From the NCBI GenBank assembly GCA_964638515.1, contig CAZWZL010000009.1, positions 3,593 through 67,592 on the forward strand: a DNA stretch of 64,000 nt, written 5' to 3'. Of this stretch, positions 25,524 through 33,014 are shown in pieces (position 1 is the stretch's first letter; each line of letters opens with the position of its first letter). Below the pieces are notes generated by a model. The model saw only the letters and a list, made by a program, of their open reading frames with translations, was not told where the DNA came from and did not search any database. The translations under genes and the position numbers were made by a program. This DNA comes from CAYPGJ01 sp964638515. Its GTDB lineage: Bacteria; Planctomycetota; Phycisphaerae; Phycisphaerales; UBA1924.

Positions 25524-25978
25524 ACAGGGGCGTGCGGGGGTCGGAGTCGGTGGACGCGGACGCGTTGAGCGCGCGGGTGTTGCGGGACGTGTATTCGATG
25601 GTGCGGGAGGCGCCGGAGATTGCGGCGCGGCACGGGCTGACGATGCGGGAGTTGGCGTCGTGGGCGAGCGCGGAGGAGCAGGGGGCGACGGTGGCGGGGT
25701 TGTGCCGGCTGGAGGATGCGCGTGCGGAGCTGTTGTTCCGGAGGGCGCGGGTGAAGGCCGTGATTCGGCTGACTCGATTGACGGGGGAAGCCAGTGGTGA
25801 GGAGACGCGACGGAAGTCGTGCGTTGACCTGCTGACGTTGGAGGGGTCGTTTCTTTCGCGGAAGTCACGGGCGGATGAGGGGGAGGGCGCGATGGTGGTG
25901 TTGCAGGAGGGGCCGGAGGCGGAGTCGATCCGCGCGGCGTTGGAGCGGAGCGGATCGCGCGCGTTGGGGGAGGGCTGA
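25514..25978 (+). CDS. terminase small-subunit-like protein
   Basis: Start is the GTG at 25514 (behind GGGGGGAG) or the GTG at 25520; about 154 residues. A predominantly helical chain has a helix-turn-helix-like stretch (EIAARHGLTMRELASWAS) near the N-terminus. A later helical oligomerisation-like region contains LLFRRARVKAVIRLTRLTGE and RRKSCVDLLTLEGSFLSRK. Small terminases recognise DNA for packaging and lie just before the large subunit, exactly this position: the large subunit starts four bases after this stop. Sequence similarity to known small subunits is not evident, so the name relies on size, fold and context. Confidence 0.7.
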   Translation: MAVNRGVRGSESVDADALSARVLRDVYSMVREAPEIAARHGLTMRELASWASAEEQGATVAGLCRLEDARAELLFRRARVKAVIRLTRLTGEASGEETRRKSCVDLLTLEGSFLSRKSRADEGEGAMVVLQEGPEAESIRAALERSGSRALGEG

Positions 25979-25981
25979 CGC

Positions 25982-27436
25982 ATGGGCGTGGTGGTGTCGC
26001 GGCGCGCGTTGGTGGGTGTGCGTCCCCGGACGGACAACCAGTTGTGGGAGTGGATGCGGAGCGTGCTCGGGGTGGAGACGGCTCGGGTGGCGCTGCTGGC
26101 GGGGAGTGATGCGCCGTTTGCGTACGTGTCGCACGCGTTCTTTGAGGAGCGAGGCGAGAGGGACGTGGTGGTGTGGGCGAATCGGGGGGGAGGCAAGACG
26201 TTTTATGCGGCGGTGGCGACGGTGTTGGACCTGGTGTTCAAGCCGGGGATCGAGGTGCGGGTGCTGGCCGGGAGTGTGGAGCAGGGGCAGCGGTGTCATG
26301 CGCATGTGCGGAAGTTGTTTGAGCGGGCGGGGCTTCGCGAGTTGGTGGAGGGGAAGCCGACGGGCCGGCGGTTGCGGTTGACGAACGGGAGCGTTGTGGA
26401 GGTGAGCGCGGCGTCGGAGTCATCGGTGCGGGGTTCGCGGCCCGTGAAGATGCGTTGTGACGAGGTTGAGTTGTTTGATCCGGAGATCTGGGACGCGGCG
26501 CAGCTGGCGCCGAGAAGTCGGCGGTGTGGTGGCGTGTGGGCGCGGGCGTCGGTGGAGGCGTTGAGCACGATGCATCGGTCGTGGGGGTTGATGCACGAGA
26601 TCACGCGGGATGAGGGGCGCAGGCAGTTTCGTTGGGGGGTGGTGGATGTGTTGTCGAGGTGTGAGGACGAGCGGTCGTGCGCGGGTTGCTCGTTGTGGGC
26701 TGAGTGCGGGGGGAGGGCGAAGGGCGTGCGGGTGTGGGGGCATGTCGGGGTTGAGGATGCGTCGCGGATGAAGGGGAGGTGTTCGGAGGGAGTGTGGCGC
26801 GCGGAGATGTTGTGCGAGCGACCCCGGAAGGACGGGCTGGTGCTGGAGGAGTTCGATGAGCGTGAGCACGTGTTCGAGGGCGAGGCGGAGGGCGCGCTGG
26901 TGTGCGGGATGGACTTCGGGTTTCGCGCGCCGTCGGTGGTGCTGTGGGCGCGTGTGAGCGCGGAGGGCGTGGTTCGGGTGATCGAGGAGCGGGTTGTGGC
27001 CGGGGAAGTGCTGGAGGCGCATGTTCGGTCGATCGTGGAGAGCGCGCACGGGCGGGCGAGTTGGGTTGGGGTTGATCCGGCGGGTCGAGCGCGGAACGAG
27101 CAGACGGGCGTGAGCGCGGTGGGGGTGCTTCGGCGCGCGGGGCTGGAGGTTCGATCGCGTCGGGCCGGGGTTGAGGCGGGTCTTCGGTCGGTGCGCGCGC
27201 GATTGCGGCCGGCGATGGGCGGGGGCGCGCGGTTGTTGGTGCATGCGCGGTGCGTGGCGTTGCGGAGGGCGATGGCGACGCATCATTACGGCGCGCCGCG
27301 CGGGGGTGACGCGGACGCGGCAATGCCGGTGAAGGACGGGAGCGATCACGCGGTGGATGCGCTGCGGTATCTCATCGTGAATCTGGATGGGGTGGAGTGG
27401 GGCGGGCGGTCGCGGTATTGGACGGGTCAGGAATAG
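25982..27436 (+). CDS. terL: phage terminase large subunit (packaging ATPase-nuclease)
   Basis: The 484-residue protein carries an ATPase domain with Walker A ANRGGGKTF (about 66-74) and Walker B MRCDEVELF (about 158-166). An RNase-H-like nuclease domain follows with acidic residues in GMDFGF, GVDPAG and the terminal DHAVDALRYLI. Between the domains a cysteine set C227-x5-C233-x2-C236-x5-C242 likely binds a metal or Fe-S cluster. The enzyme pumps DNA into the prohead and cuts it. All key residues are intact. It is the last gene of the plus-strand module and ends next to convergent minus-strand membrane genes. The partner portal is 6 kb away on the other strand. Confidence 0.92.
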   Translation: MGVVVSRRALVGVRPRTDNQLWEWMRSVLGVETARVALLAGSDAPFAYVSHAFFEERGERDVVVWANRGGGKTFYAAVATVLDLVFKPGIEVRVLAGSVEQGQRCHAHVRKLFERAGLRELVEGKPTGRRLRLTNGSVVEVSAASESSVRGSRPVKMRCDEVELFDPEIWDAAQLAPRSRRCGGVWARASVEALSTMHRSWGLMHEITRDEGRRQFRWGVVDVLSRCEDERSCAGCSLWAECGGRAKGVRVWGHVGVEDASRMKGRCSEGVWRAEMLCERPRKDGLVLEEFDEREHVFEGEAEGALVCGMDFGFRAPSVVLWARVSAEGVVRVIEERVVAGEVLEAHVRSIVESAHGRASWVGVDPAGRARNEQTGVSAVGVLRRAGLEVRSRRAGVEAGLRSVRARLRPAMGGGARLLVHARCVALRRAMATHHYGAPRGGDADAAMPVKDGSDHAVDALRYLIVNLDGVEWGGRSRYWTGQE

Positions 27437-27684
27437 AGGGGGAGGAGGACTTCGGTGAAGATGTAGATGGCGGCGCCGAGGCCGATCATGGCGAGCACGA
27501 TCTGGGCGGTCATGATCGCGACGTGTCGGAGAAAGCGTGGGAGGGCGAGTTCGGGCTCGGGGAGTCGGACGGCTTTGTAGGAGAAGGAGATGAAGAACGC
27601 GAGGGGGAGGAGGAGGGTCCACCAGAGGTCATGGATGGGGATCGGGTCGAGGAATGGTCTGTAGGCGAGGAGGAGGTCAGGCAT
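27427..27684 (-). CDS. small membrane protein with two transmembrane helices
   Basis: This 85-residue protein has two clear hydrophobic helices (WWTLLLPLAFFISFSY and a later VAIMTAQIVLAMIGLGAAIYIF) and a short tail. It overlaps the upstream gene by eight bases, indicating cotranslation. Its stop overlaps the end of the terminase gene on the other strand. No family is recognised. Confidence 0.7.
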   Translation of the reverse strand: MPDLLLAYRPFLDPIPIHDLWWTLLLPLAFFISFSYKAVRLPEPELALPRFLRHVAIMTAQIVLAMIGLGAAIYIFTEVLLPLYS

Positions 27685-28147
27685 GTCGCGGCTCTGGGCG
27701 TGGTCGCGGGGCGTGCCACGCGGCGTCGATGATGGCGATGAGATTGAGCAGGCCGGCGAGCGTGCAGAAGAGGGCGCCGATCTCGTTTGGTTTGGCGATG
27801 GAGACGGAGTACGGCGGGAGTGGCTCTCCCGGCGCGGCCGGGGGCGGCGCGAGCAGCCTGCCGGTGTGTGGGTCGGGGGTTTTCATGGACTGGTGGAGGT
27901 GATCGACGCCGAAGGCGACGGGGCCGACGAAGGCTTGTCCGAGGAACCACCACTTGTCTTCGCGTCGATCGACGACGTCGACGCCGCCGACGAGGAGCCC
28001 CGCGGCGAAGAGACCGAGGACGCCGAGGGCGATGAGCAGGGCGCGACGGGGCTGTGCGAGGACGAGATGTCCGAGTCCTGGGAGCGCGAACGCGAGCACG
28101 GCGGCCACGGGTTCTGCGCGTTCGGCGGGATGGGTGGAGGTGGTCAT
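27677..28147 (-). CDS. membrane protein, TM2/DUF6677-like
   Basis: This 156-residue protein has three to four hydrophobic segments. The first, AVLAFALPGLGHLVLAQPRRALLIALGVL (in parts), has the P-G-x-G-x-x-Y/V pattern of TM2-type inner-membrane proteins. A soluble loop with Trp and Asp residues (DKWWFLGQAFVGPVAFGVDHLHQ) follows. It resembles planctomycete DUF6677 proteins, stated from memory of the family. It is coupled to the small membrane gene downstream; the pair may form one complex. Confidence 0.72.
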   Translation of the reverse strand: MTTSTHPAERAEPVAAVLAFALPGLGHLVLAQPRRALLIALGVLGLFAAGLLVGGVDVVDRREDKWWFLGQAFVGPVAFGVDHLHQSMKTPDPHTGRLLAPPPAAPGEPLPPYSVSIAKPNEIGALFCTLAGLLNLIAIIDAAWHAPRPRPEPRHA

Positions 28148-28279
28148 TCGGATGGGGGCCGGGACGCGGTTGACAGGGGGGTGACGGGGAGTAGTGTACC
28201 GCCCGATCGCGGGCCAACGGGTGTGTTCGCGACGGTGTTCGGTGGGAACGCCGAGGCCTTGGGAATGGAGAGAACTGCC

Positions 28280-28537
28280 ATGTTGCTTCTGGATGAGACG
28301 ATGGGACTGGCGTTGCTGGAAGAGGAGTCCGCGGAGGATCGGTGGGACGTCGGCGTCGAGGTCGTGATGGAAGAGGAAGAGGATGAGGACGACGACTTCC
28401 TCGACGACGATGATGATGACGACGACGATGATGATGAGGACGACGAGTTCCTCGACGACGACGACGAGTTTCTCGAGGACGACGAGGAAGACTTCGAAGA
28501 AGATGACGACGTCGAGAGCGACGACGAGGACCTGTAA
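28280..28537 (+). CDS. extremely acidic small protein
   Basis: Start at the ATG at 28280 (GGAGAG upstream) or the in-frame ATG at 28265. The product is 85 residues. A normal N-terminal part (MLLLDETMGLALLEEESAEDRWDVGVEVV) is followed by about 50 residues almost entirely Asp and Glu. These are punctuated by Phe-Leu or Phe alone at rather regular intervals (DDDFLDD, DDEFLDD, DEFLEDD, EEDFEED). Such tails in other proteins bind cations or basic proteins. The upstream 116 bases contain the divergent start of the membrane pair. The frame is supported by a start signal and the ordered tail. Function unknown. Confidence 0.65.
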   Translation: MLLLDETMGLALLEEESAEDRWDVGVEVVMEEEEDEDDDFLDDDDDDDDDDDEDDEFLDDDDEFLEDDEEDFEEDDDVESDDEDL

Positions 28538-28605
28538 TCCACGCTTCGGGCGGGGCTGGGGGGGAGTTGGTTCAGAGGGGGTCGCGGGGGGCCGATGTTC
28601 TCGGC

Positions 28606-29088
28606 ATGGATGACACGCTGGATCGAGCTGTGCCGGGCGGGGAGAGTTCGTCGGGGGCTGGGGAGCCCGTGAAGAGTGGCGGGGTGCTGGATCGACGCGC
28701 CGGGCTGGACCGTCGCGGGGCCGCGCGGTTTGCGGCGGGGGCTGCGGAGGGCGAGAGTCTGGATCGACGGCGCGGGGCGGGTCGTCGGCTGTCGGACTTC
28801 ACGCGGAGCGCGGAGGAGGGGGAGTTCACGAAGGAGCAGTTTCTGTTCGTTCAGGCGGTGGAGGCGTTCAAGCGCGCGAACGGGAAGGCGTATCCGTCGT
28901 GGACGGACGTGCTCGAGGTGATCCGGCTGCTGGGGTATCGCAAGACGATGCGGAGCGAGATCGAGCTGCGCAGCGCGGAGGACTGGCAGGAAGCCTGGGA
29001 CACGGAGGCGGGTGTTCGTCCGGATGGGTGGGAGCGACGCGTGACGGGCGCGCTGCCGAAGGGTCGTCGTCGGGGCGAGGCGGCGTAA
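28606..29088 (+). CDS. protein of unknown function with a conserved-looking C-terminal helical domain
   Basis: The ATG at 28606 starts a 160-residue protein. The first third is low-complexity and basic/acidic (GGESSSGAGEP ... LDRRAGLDRRGAARF). The rest is a folded-looking helical unit, TKEQFLFVQAVEAFKRANGKAYPSWTDVLEVIRLLGYRK in parts, typical of a small winged-helix or DNA/RNA-binding module. It is followed by a basic tail. I do not recognise the family. It may follow the acidic-protein gene as a cotranscribed unit, with 68 bases between. Confidence 0.65.
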   Translation: MDDTLDRAVPGGESSSGAGEPVKSGGVLDRRAGLDRRGAARFAAGAAEGESLDRRRGAGRRLSDFTRSAEEGEFTKEQFLFVQAVEAFKRANGKAYPSWTDVLEVIRLLGYRKTMRSEIELRSAEDWQEAWDTEAGVRPDGWERRVTGALPKGRRRGEAA

Positions 29089-29097
29089 GCGGGCTGT

Positions 29098-29367
29098 TTA
29101 CTTGTTGGCGTTCTTGTAGTAGTCGGCGTTGATCTGGACGTAGTGGCGCCATTCGTCGGGCAGGTCTTCCTCGGGGAAGATGGCCTTGACGGGGCACTCG
29201 TCGACGCAGAGGCCGCAGTCGATGCAGGTGTCGGGGTCGATGTAGAGCTGCTGTGCCGGGGCGTGATCCTTGCCGGACTTGGTCGGGTGGATGCAGTCGA
29301 CGGGGCAGACGTCGACGCAGGAGGTGTCTTTGGTGCCGATGCAGGGTTCCGCGATGACGTGTGGCAT
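29098..29367 (-). CDS. ferredoxin with two iron-sulfur sites (7Fe/8Fe type)
   Basis: This 89-residue ferredoxin carries two cysteine clusters. The first, C-x7-C-x3-CP (CIGTKDTSCVDVCPVDCIHP), has the spacing of a 3Fe-4S-type first site. The second, CIDCGLCVDECPV, is a canonical C-x2-C-x2-C-x3-CP 4Fe-4S site. Such small ferredoxins shuttle electrons to cytoplasmic oxidoreductases. The stop lies nine bases from the convergent neighbour's stop. A good minus-strand promoter (29439-29466) lies upstream. Confidence 0.92.
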   Translation of the reverse strand: MPHVIAEPCIGTKDTSCVDVCPVDCIHPTKSGKDHAPAQQLYIDPDTCIDCGLCVDECPVKAIFPEEDLPDEWRHYVQINADYYKNANK

Positions 29368-29438
29368 GGCGCTTGGTTGATCCGGGTGGATGGTGCGGGG
29401 TGTGAGTGGGCTTGGGTGGTAGATGGGATGGGGTGGAG

Positions 29439-29466
29439 ACTATAGAGGGTGGGAGGGGTGATGCAA
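29439..29466 (-). promoter_or_regulatory. promoter of the ferredoxin gene
   Basis: On the minus strand TTGCAT and TATAGT are 16 bases apart, immediately upstream of the ferredoxin reading frame (start 29367). The -35 box shares two T with the end of the preceding terminator. Confidence 0.6.
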
Positions 29467-29500
29467 AAAAGACAACGGGGCCGAGCGTTTGCTCGACCCC
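29465..29500 (-). terminator. Rho-independent terminator after the histone-like gene
   Basis: On the minus strand GGGG-T-CGAGC pairs with GCTCG-G-CCCC around an AAAC loop. A T6 tract follows after a few bases. It lies about 110 bases past the histone-like stop. Confidence 0.8.
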
Positions 29501-29611
29501 GCGTGTGATCTGTGGCGCTGGGGAGGGAGGGCGATCGCGTCCTACCTCCACCGCGGCTCACCTCGGCGCATCGAGGCGCACAAGGGGAGTTGCGGAACCC
29601 CGTGTGCGGGG

Positions 29612-29812
29612 TCACATCATCATCATGGGAGCGGCCGAAGCCTTCTTCTTCTTGCGGCGGGCCTTCTTCTTGCCGGCCTTCTTCTTAGCGGCCTTCTTCT
29701 TGCCCTTCTTCTTGGCAGCCTTCTTCTTGCCCTTCTTCTTGCTGGCCTTCTTGCGGCCGGCCTTCTTGGCGCCCTTCTTCTTGGCTTTCTTCTTGGCTCG
29801 TTTCTTGGCCAT
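29612..29812 (-). CDS. histone-H1-like lysine-rich DNA-binding protein
   Basis: The ATG at 29812 follows a strong GAGGAGG. The 66-residue product is about half lysine, with alanine and KKKGKKKAAKK-type repeats, and ends in four Met. Bacterial H1-like proteins of this composition coat DNA and contribute to chromosome compaction. The repeat sequence on the plus strand reads as CTTCTT runs. No folded domain is present. The gene is monocistronic with its own terminator at 29465-29500. Confidence 0.85.
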   Translation of the reverse strand: MAKKRAKKKAKKKGAKKAGRKKASKKKGKKKAAKKKGKKKAAKKKAGKKKARRKKKKASAAPMMMM

Positions 29813-30035
29813 GGACTGAACCTCCTCTAATGGAGTCGGAGCGTGAGGAACGTCAAACACGAACGAGTCAGCGCCACTTTCCGCAGCCTCGTCGCATCAC
29901 AGTGTACGGCTTTATCGGTGTGGTGTCGCGTCCATCTTCAATAGGAAGTGGTTGTCGGGGGGCGAGGGGCGAGGGGTGGCGATAGACTGCGCGCGTGGTG
30001 TGAGGGCGTGCGTGGTCGAGGAGCCAGGAGTGGGC

Positions 30036-31283
30036 GTGATCGAGACGTACCGGTTGTCGTGCGGGTTGTCGGTGGTGGTGGAGCCGATGGCGAACGTCGG
30101 TTCGGCCGGGATTTCGTGGCTGATTCCGGCGGGATCGGCGCTGGATCCGGCCGGGCGCGAGGGGTTGAGCGCGATGTGGTCGCACCTGGTGCTTCGGGGC
30201 GCGGGGGATCGGGATTCGCGGGCGCAGGCGGACGCGTTGGATGCTCTGGGCGTGAGTCGGGGGAGCGACGTGCAGACGTTCTCGGTCGAGGTGACGGCGA
30301 CGATGCTGGGGGCTCGTGTGGTGGATGCGTTGCCGCTGCTGGTGGACGCGGTGCGGCGGCCGAGGATGGAGGGGGAGGGTGTTGAGGCGGTGCGTGGGTT
30401 GTGCTTGCAGGCGTTGGAGGGGGTGCAGGATGATCCGCAGGAGCGTGTGATGCTGGCGCTGCGGAAGCGGCATTCGCCGGACCCGATCGGGCGCGGGCCG
30501 TACGGGACGGAGGAGGGGTTGACGGGGGCGAGTCGGGATGAGGTGGTGGAGGGATGGCGCGCGCGAGCGCGGCCTCGAGGTGAGGGGGCGGTGTTTGCCG
30601 TGGCGGGGGCGGTTCGCGGGAAGGACGTGGTGGAGGCGCTCGAGCGGTTGACGGCGGGGTGGGAGGGTGAGGCGGCGAGGGTGCAGGAAGGGGCCGCGGC
30701 GGCTCGTGGGTATGAGCACGAGGAGGACGAGACGAACCAGGTGCACATCGCGATGGCGTTTGATGCGCCGCCGGAGGGGAGCGAGGACAGCGCGCTGGAG
30801 CGGGTGGTGGGGGCGGTGTTGTCTGGGGGCATGTCGGGGCGGTTGTTCACGGAGGTGCGCGAGAAGCGGAGCCTGTGCTACAGCGTGCACGCGACGTACG
30901 GGGCGGACAAGACGTACGGGCGGATGACGGCGTACTCGGGGACGACGCCGGAGCGCGCGCAGGAGACGCTTGACGTGCTGTGGGGCGAGATGTCGCGGCT
31001 CAACGGGAAGGGCGGGGGCGTGACGCGCGAGGAGCATGGTCGGGCGGTGGTGGGGTTGAAGTCGAGGATTGTGATGAGTGGGGAGTCGACGGGCGCGCGT
31101 GCGGCGGCGCTCGCGCAGGATTGGCGGAAGTTGGGGCGTTGTCGGACGTTGGATGATCTGGTGGCGAGCGTGGACGGGGCGACGTGGGAGAAGGTGAACG
31201 CGTATCTCGAGCGGCGGACGCTGGGGAGGGCGACGGTGACGACGATCGGGCCGCAGGCGCTCAGGCCGCCGGCGGGGGTGTGA
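30036..31283 (+). CDS. M16-family peptidase-like protein lacking the zinc-binding motif
   Basis: I start at the GTG at 30036 with AGGAG upstream; about 415 residues. The layout is that of a pitrilysin-type half-barrel pair. The N-terminal segment (GLSVVVEPMANVGSAGISWLIPAGSALDPAGREGLSA) sits where active members show HxxEH, but here it reads AMWSHLVLRGA. The C-terminal half has the usual GRLFTEVREKRSLCYSVHA with the Arg-Tyr pair that binds substrate ends. It is probably an inactive partner or a regulatory subunit, as in many heterodimeric M16 systems. Its stop is one base before the start of lnt. Confidence 0.8.
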   Translation: MIETYRLSCGLSVVVEPMANVGSAGISWLIPAGSALDPAGREGLSAMWSHLVLRGAGDRDSRAQADALDALGVSRGSDVQTFSVEVTATMLGARVVDALPLLVDAVRRPRMEGEGVEAVRGLCLQALEGVQDDPQERVMLALRKRHSPDPIGRGPYGTEEGLTGASRDEVVEGWRARARPRGEGAVFAVAGAVRGKDVVEALERLTAGWEGEAARVQEGAAAARGYEHEEDETNQVHIAMAFDAPPEGSEDSALERVVGAVLSGGMSGRLFTEVREKRSLCYSVHATYGADKTYGRMTAYSGTTPERAQETLDVLWGEMSRLNGKGGGVTREEHGRAVVGLKSRIVMSGESTGARAAALAQDWRKLGRCRTLDDLVASVDGATWEKVNAYLERRTLGRATVTTIGPQALRPPAGV

Positions 31284-31284
31284 C

Positions 31285-32973
31285 ATGCGTGGCGCGCGCG
31301 CGGCGTTCGGGGCGGGCGCGGCGGGGGGGTTGTGCCATGGCGTGGTGATGGCGCTGGCGTTTGCGCCGGTGGGGTGGTGGTGGATGGCGGTGGTGGCCAC
31401 GGCGCCGCTGGCGTTGGTGGCGTGGAAGGCGAAGCGGGCGCGCTGGGCGGGGCTGGGTGTGTGTGCGGGTGTGAGCGCGTGGTGGTGGTGGAGCCACCGG
31501 TGGATATGGGAGGTGTCGAGCGCGGGGCTGCCGGTGCTGGTGGCGTACATGAGTGTGTACGCGGGGGCGTTCGTGGTGATGGGGGTGATGTGGCGGAGGG
31601 TGGTGGAGCGGAAGGGGTGGGGGGTGTGGAGGTTCTGGTGGGCGCTGCCGGTGGTGTGGTGCGGGCTGGAGATGTTCCGCGGGAGCGTGGTGTGGAACGG
31701 GTACGCGTGGTTCTTCGTGGGGCATCCGCTGATCGATGCGACGTGGGTCGCGGGTCTGGGGAGCATGGTGGGCGCGATCGGCGCGAGCCTTGTGATCGCG
31801 GCGATCGGTGTGTGGGTGGTGTGGGCGGGTGTGGCGGCGCGTGAGCGGGAGAACCGGCGGGGCGCAGCGGAGATGTTGGTGTTGCTGGTTCTGGTGATGG
31901 GTGTGGGATGGGTGGCGGGCGCCAGGTCCAGGATCGGGGAGCGCGAGAGATTGAGTGTGCGTCTGGGGCTGGTGCAGACGAACGTGGCGCAGAGCAACAA
32001 GATGGGGTGGGGGATTGAGCAGCGGCTTGCGGACTTTGCGCGGATGGAGGCGCTGACGCGCGAGGCGAGGGCGGAGGGCGCGGAGGTGATCGTCTGGCCG
32101 GAAACGATGTTCCCGGGACTGGCGCTGAACAGGGAGGCGGTGGAGGCGGAGCGCGAGGCTGGGCTGCGATACGCGGGGGGTGTCGACAGCACGGTGTTCC
32201 ACGACCGGTTGCTTGCGCTGCAGGAGGAGATGGGCGCGCCGCTGATGGTGGGGGCGATCGCGATGGAGGGGGTGCGGTTTGAGGTGGATGAACAGGGCGT
32301 GCGCGTGGAGCGGGACGCGACGTACAACAGCGTGTTTGTGGTGGAAGGGGGCGACGCGCGTGAGGAGCGGTATGACAAGGCGCGGCTGACGCCCTTCGGG
32401 GAGTACATGCCGTACATCTCGAAGTGGCCTTGGCTGGAGCGGCAGCTGCTCGCGTTGGGCGCGAGCGGAATGTCGTTTGATCTGAAGGCGAGCGAGCGTG
32501 TGCGGACGTTGCGGGTTGATCTGGGCGGGGGGAGGTCGGTGCGGATCGGGACGCCGGTGTGCTTTGAGGGGAGCGAGGCGGGCTTGTGCCGAGCGATGGC
32601 GCGGCAGGGGGTGGACGGACTGATCAATGTGACGAACGACGGGTGGTTCGGGAACGCCGCGGGGGGTCGGGAGAATCACCTGATGACGGCGCGCTGGCGG
32701 GCCGTGGAGAACGGGGTGTGGGTGGCGCGTGCGGCGAACACGGGGGTGTCGTGCCTGATTGACCAGCGGGGGCAGGTGTCGCGGGAGCTGCCGGCGAACG
32801 AGGAGGGGGTGCTGGTCGTAAAGGTGAGGGTCGATGAGGGCAGCCAGACGCTGTACCGCTCCACGATGGGAGATTCGATCGGCTGGCTGTGTCTTGCCGG
32901 CACGGCGGTGATTGGGATCGGAAGCGTGCTCGGTCGGGAGAGGAAGGGCCGAGTGGCCGATAGCAAGGGATGA
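31285..32973 (+). CDS. lnt: apolipoprotein N-acyltransferase
   Basis: This 562-residue inner-membrane enzyme adds the third acyl chain to lipoproteins. An N-terminal group of about six hydrophobic segments is followed by a nitrilase-like domain with the catalytic triad E273 (VWPETMFPG), K365 (YDKARLTPFGEYMP) and C426 (GTPVCFEG). Conserved NDGWFG (the expected loop) is present after it. One more helix ends the protein. All three residues are in the expected order and spacing. Lipoproteins with clear lipoboxes elsewhere in the window provide substrates. Confidence 0.95.
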   Translation: MRGARAAFGAGAAGGLCHGVVMALAFAPVGWWWMAVVATAPLALVAWKAKRARWAGLGVCAGVSAWWWWSHRWIWEVSSAGLPVLVAYMSVYAGAFVVMGVMWRRVVERKGWGVWRFWWALPVVWCGLEMFRGSVVWNGYAWFFVGHPLIDATWVAGLGSMVGAIGASLVIAAIGVWVVWAGVAARERENRRGAAEMLVLLVLVMGVGWVAGARSRIGERERLSVRLGLVQTNVAQSNKMGWGIEQRLADFARMEALTREARAEGAEVIVWPETMFPGLALNREAVEAEREAGLRYAGGVDSTVFHDRLLALQEEMGAPLMVGAIAMEGVRFEVDEQGVRVERDATYNSVFVVEGGDAREERYDKARLTPFGEYMPYISKWPWLERQLLALGASGMSFDLKASERVRTLRVDLGGGRSVRIGTPVCFEGSEAGLCRAMARQGVDGLINVTNDGWFGNAAGGRENHLMTARWRAVENGVWVARAANTGVSCLIDQRGQVSRELPANEEGVLVVKVRVDEGSQTLYRSTMGDSIGWLCLAGTAVIGIGSVLGRERKGRVADSKG

Positions 32974-33014
32974 TGATGGCGATGCTGGTTCAGCGGCTGG
33001 AAAGGAGCGGGTCG

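Noticed and set aside
25524..25800. Full-length extension of the frame begun at 25330
   Set aside because: Beyond the poly-G the text becomes Gly/Ala-rich without structure and overlaps the small-terminase-like gene in another frame.
28144..28542. Serine-rich protein on the strand opposite the acidic protein
   Set aside because: It is the mechanical complement of Asp/Glu codons (GAC, GAT, GAG) and has no start signal or domain.
29868..32679. Long minus-strand frames opposite the M16 and lnt genes
   Set aside because: They read as Pro/Arg/His-rich low-complexity text with no family motif, opposite genes with intact catalytic or structural motifs.
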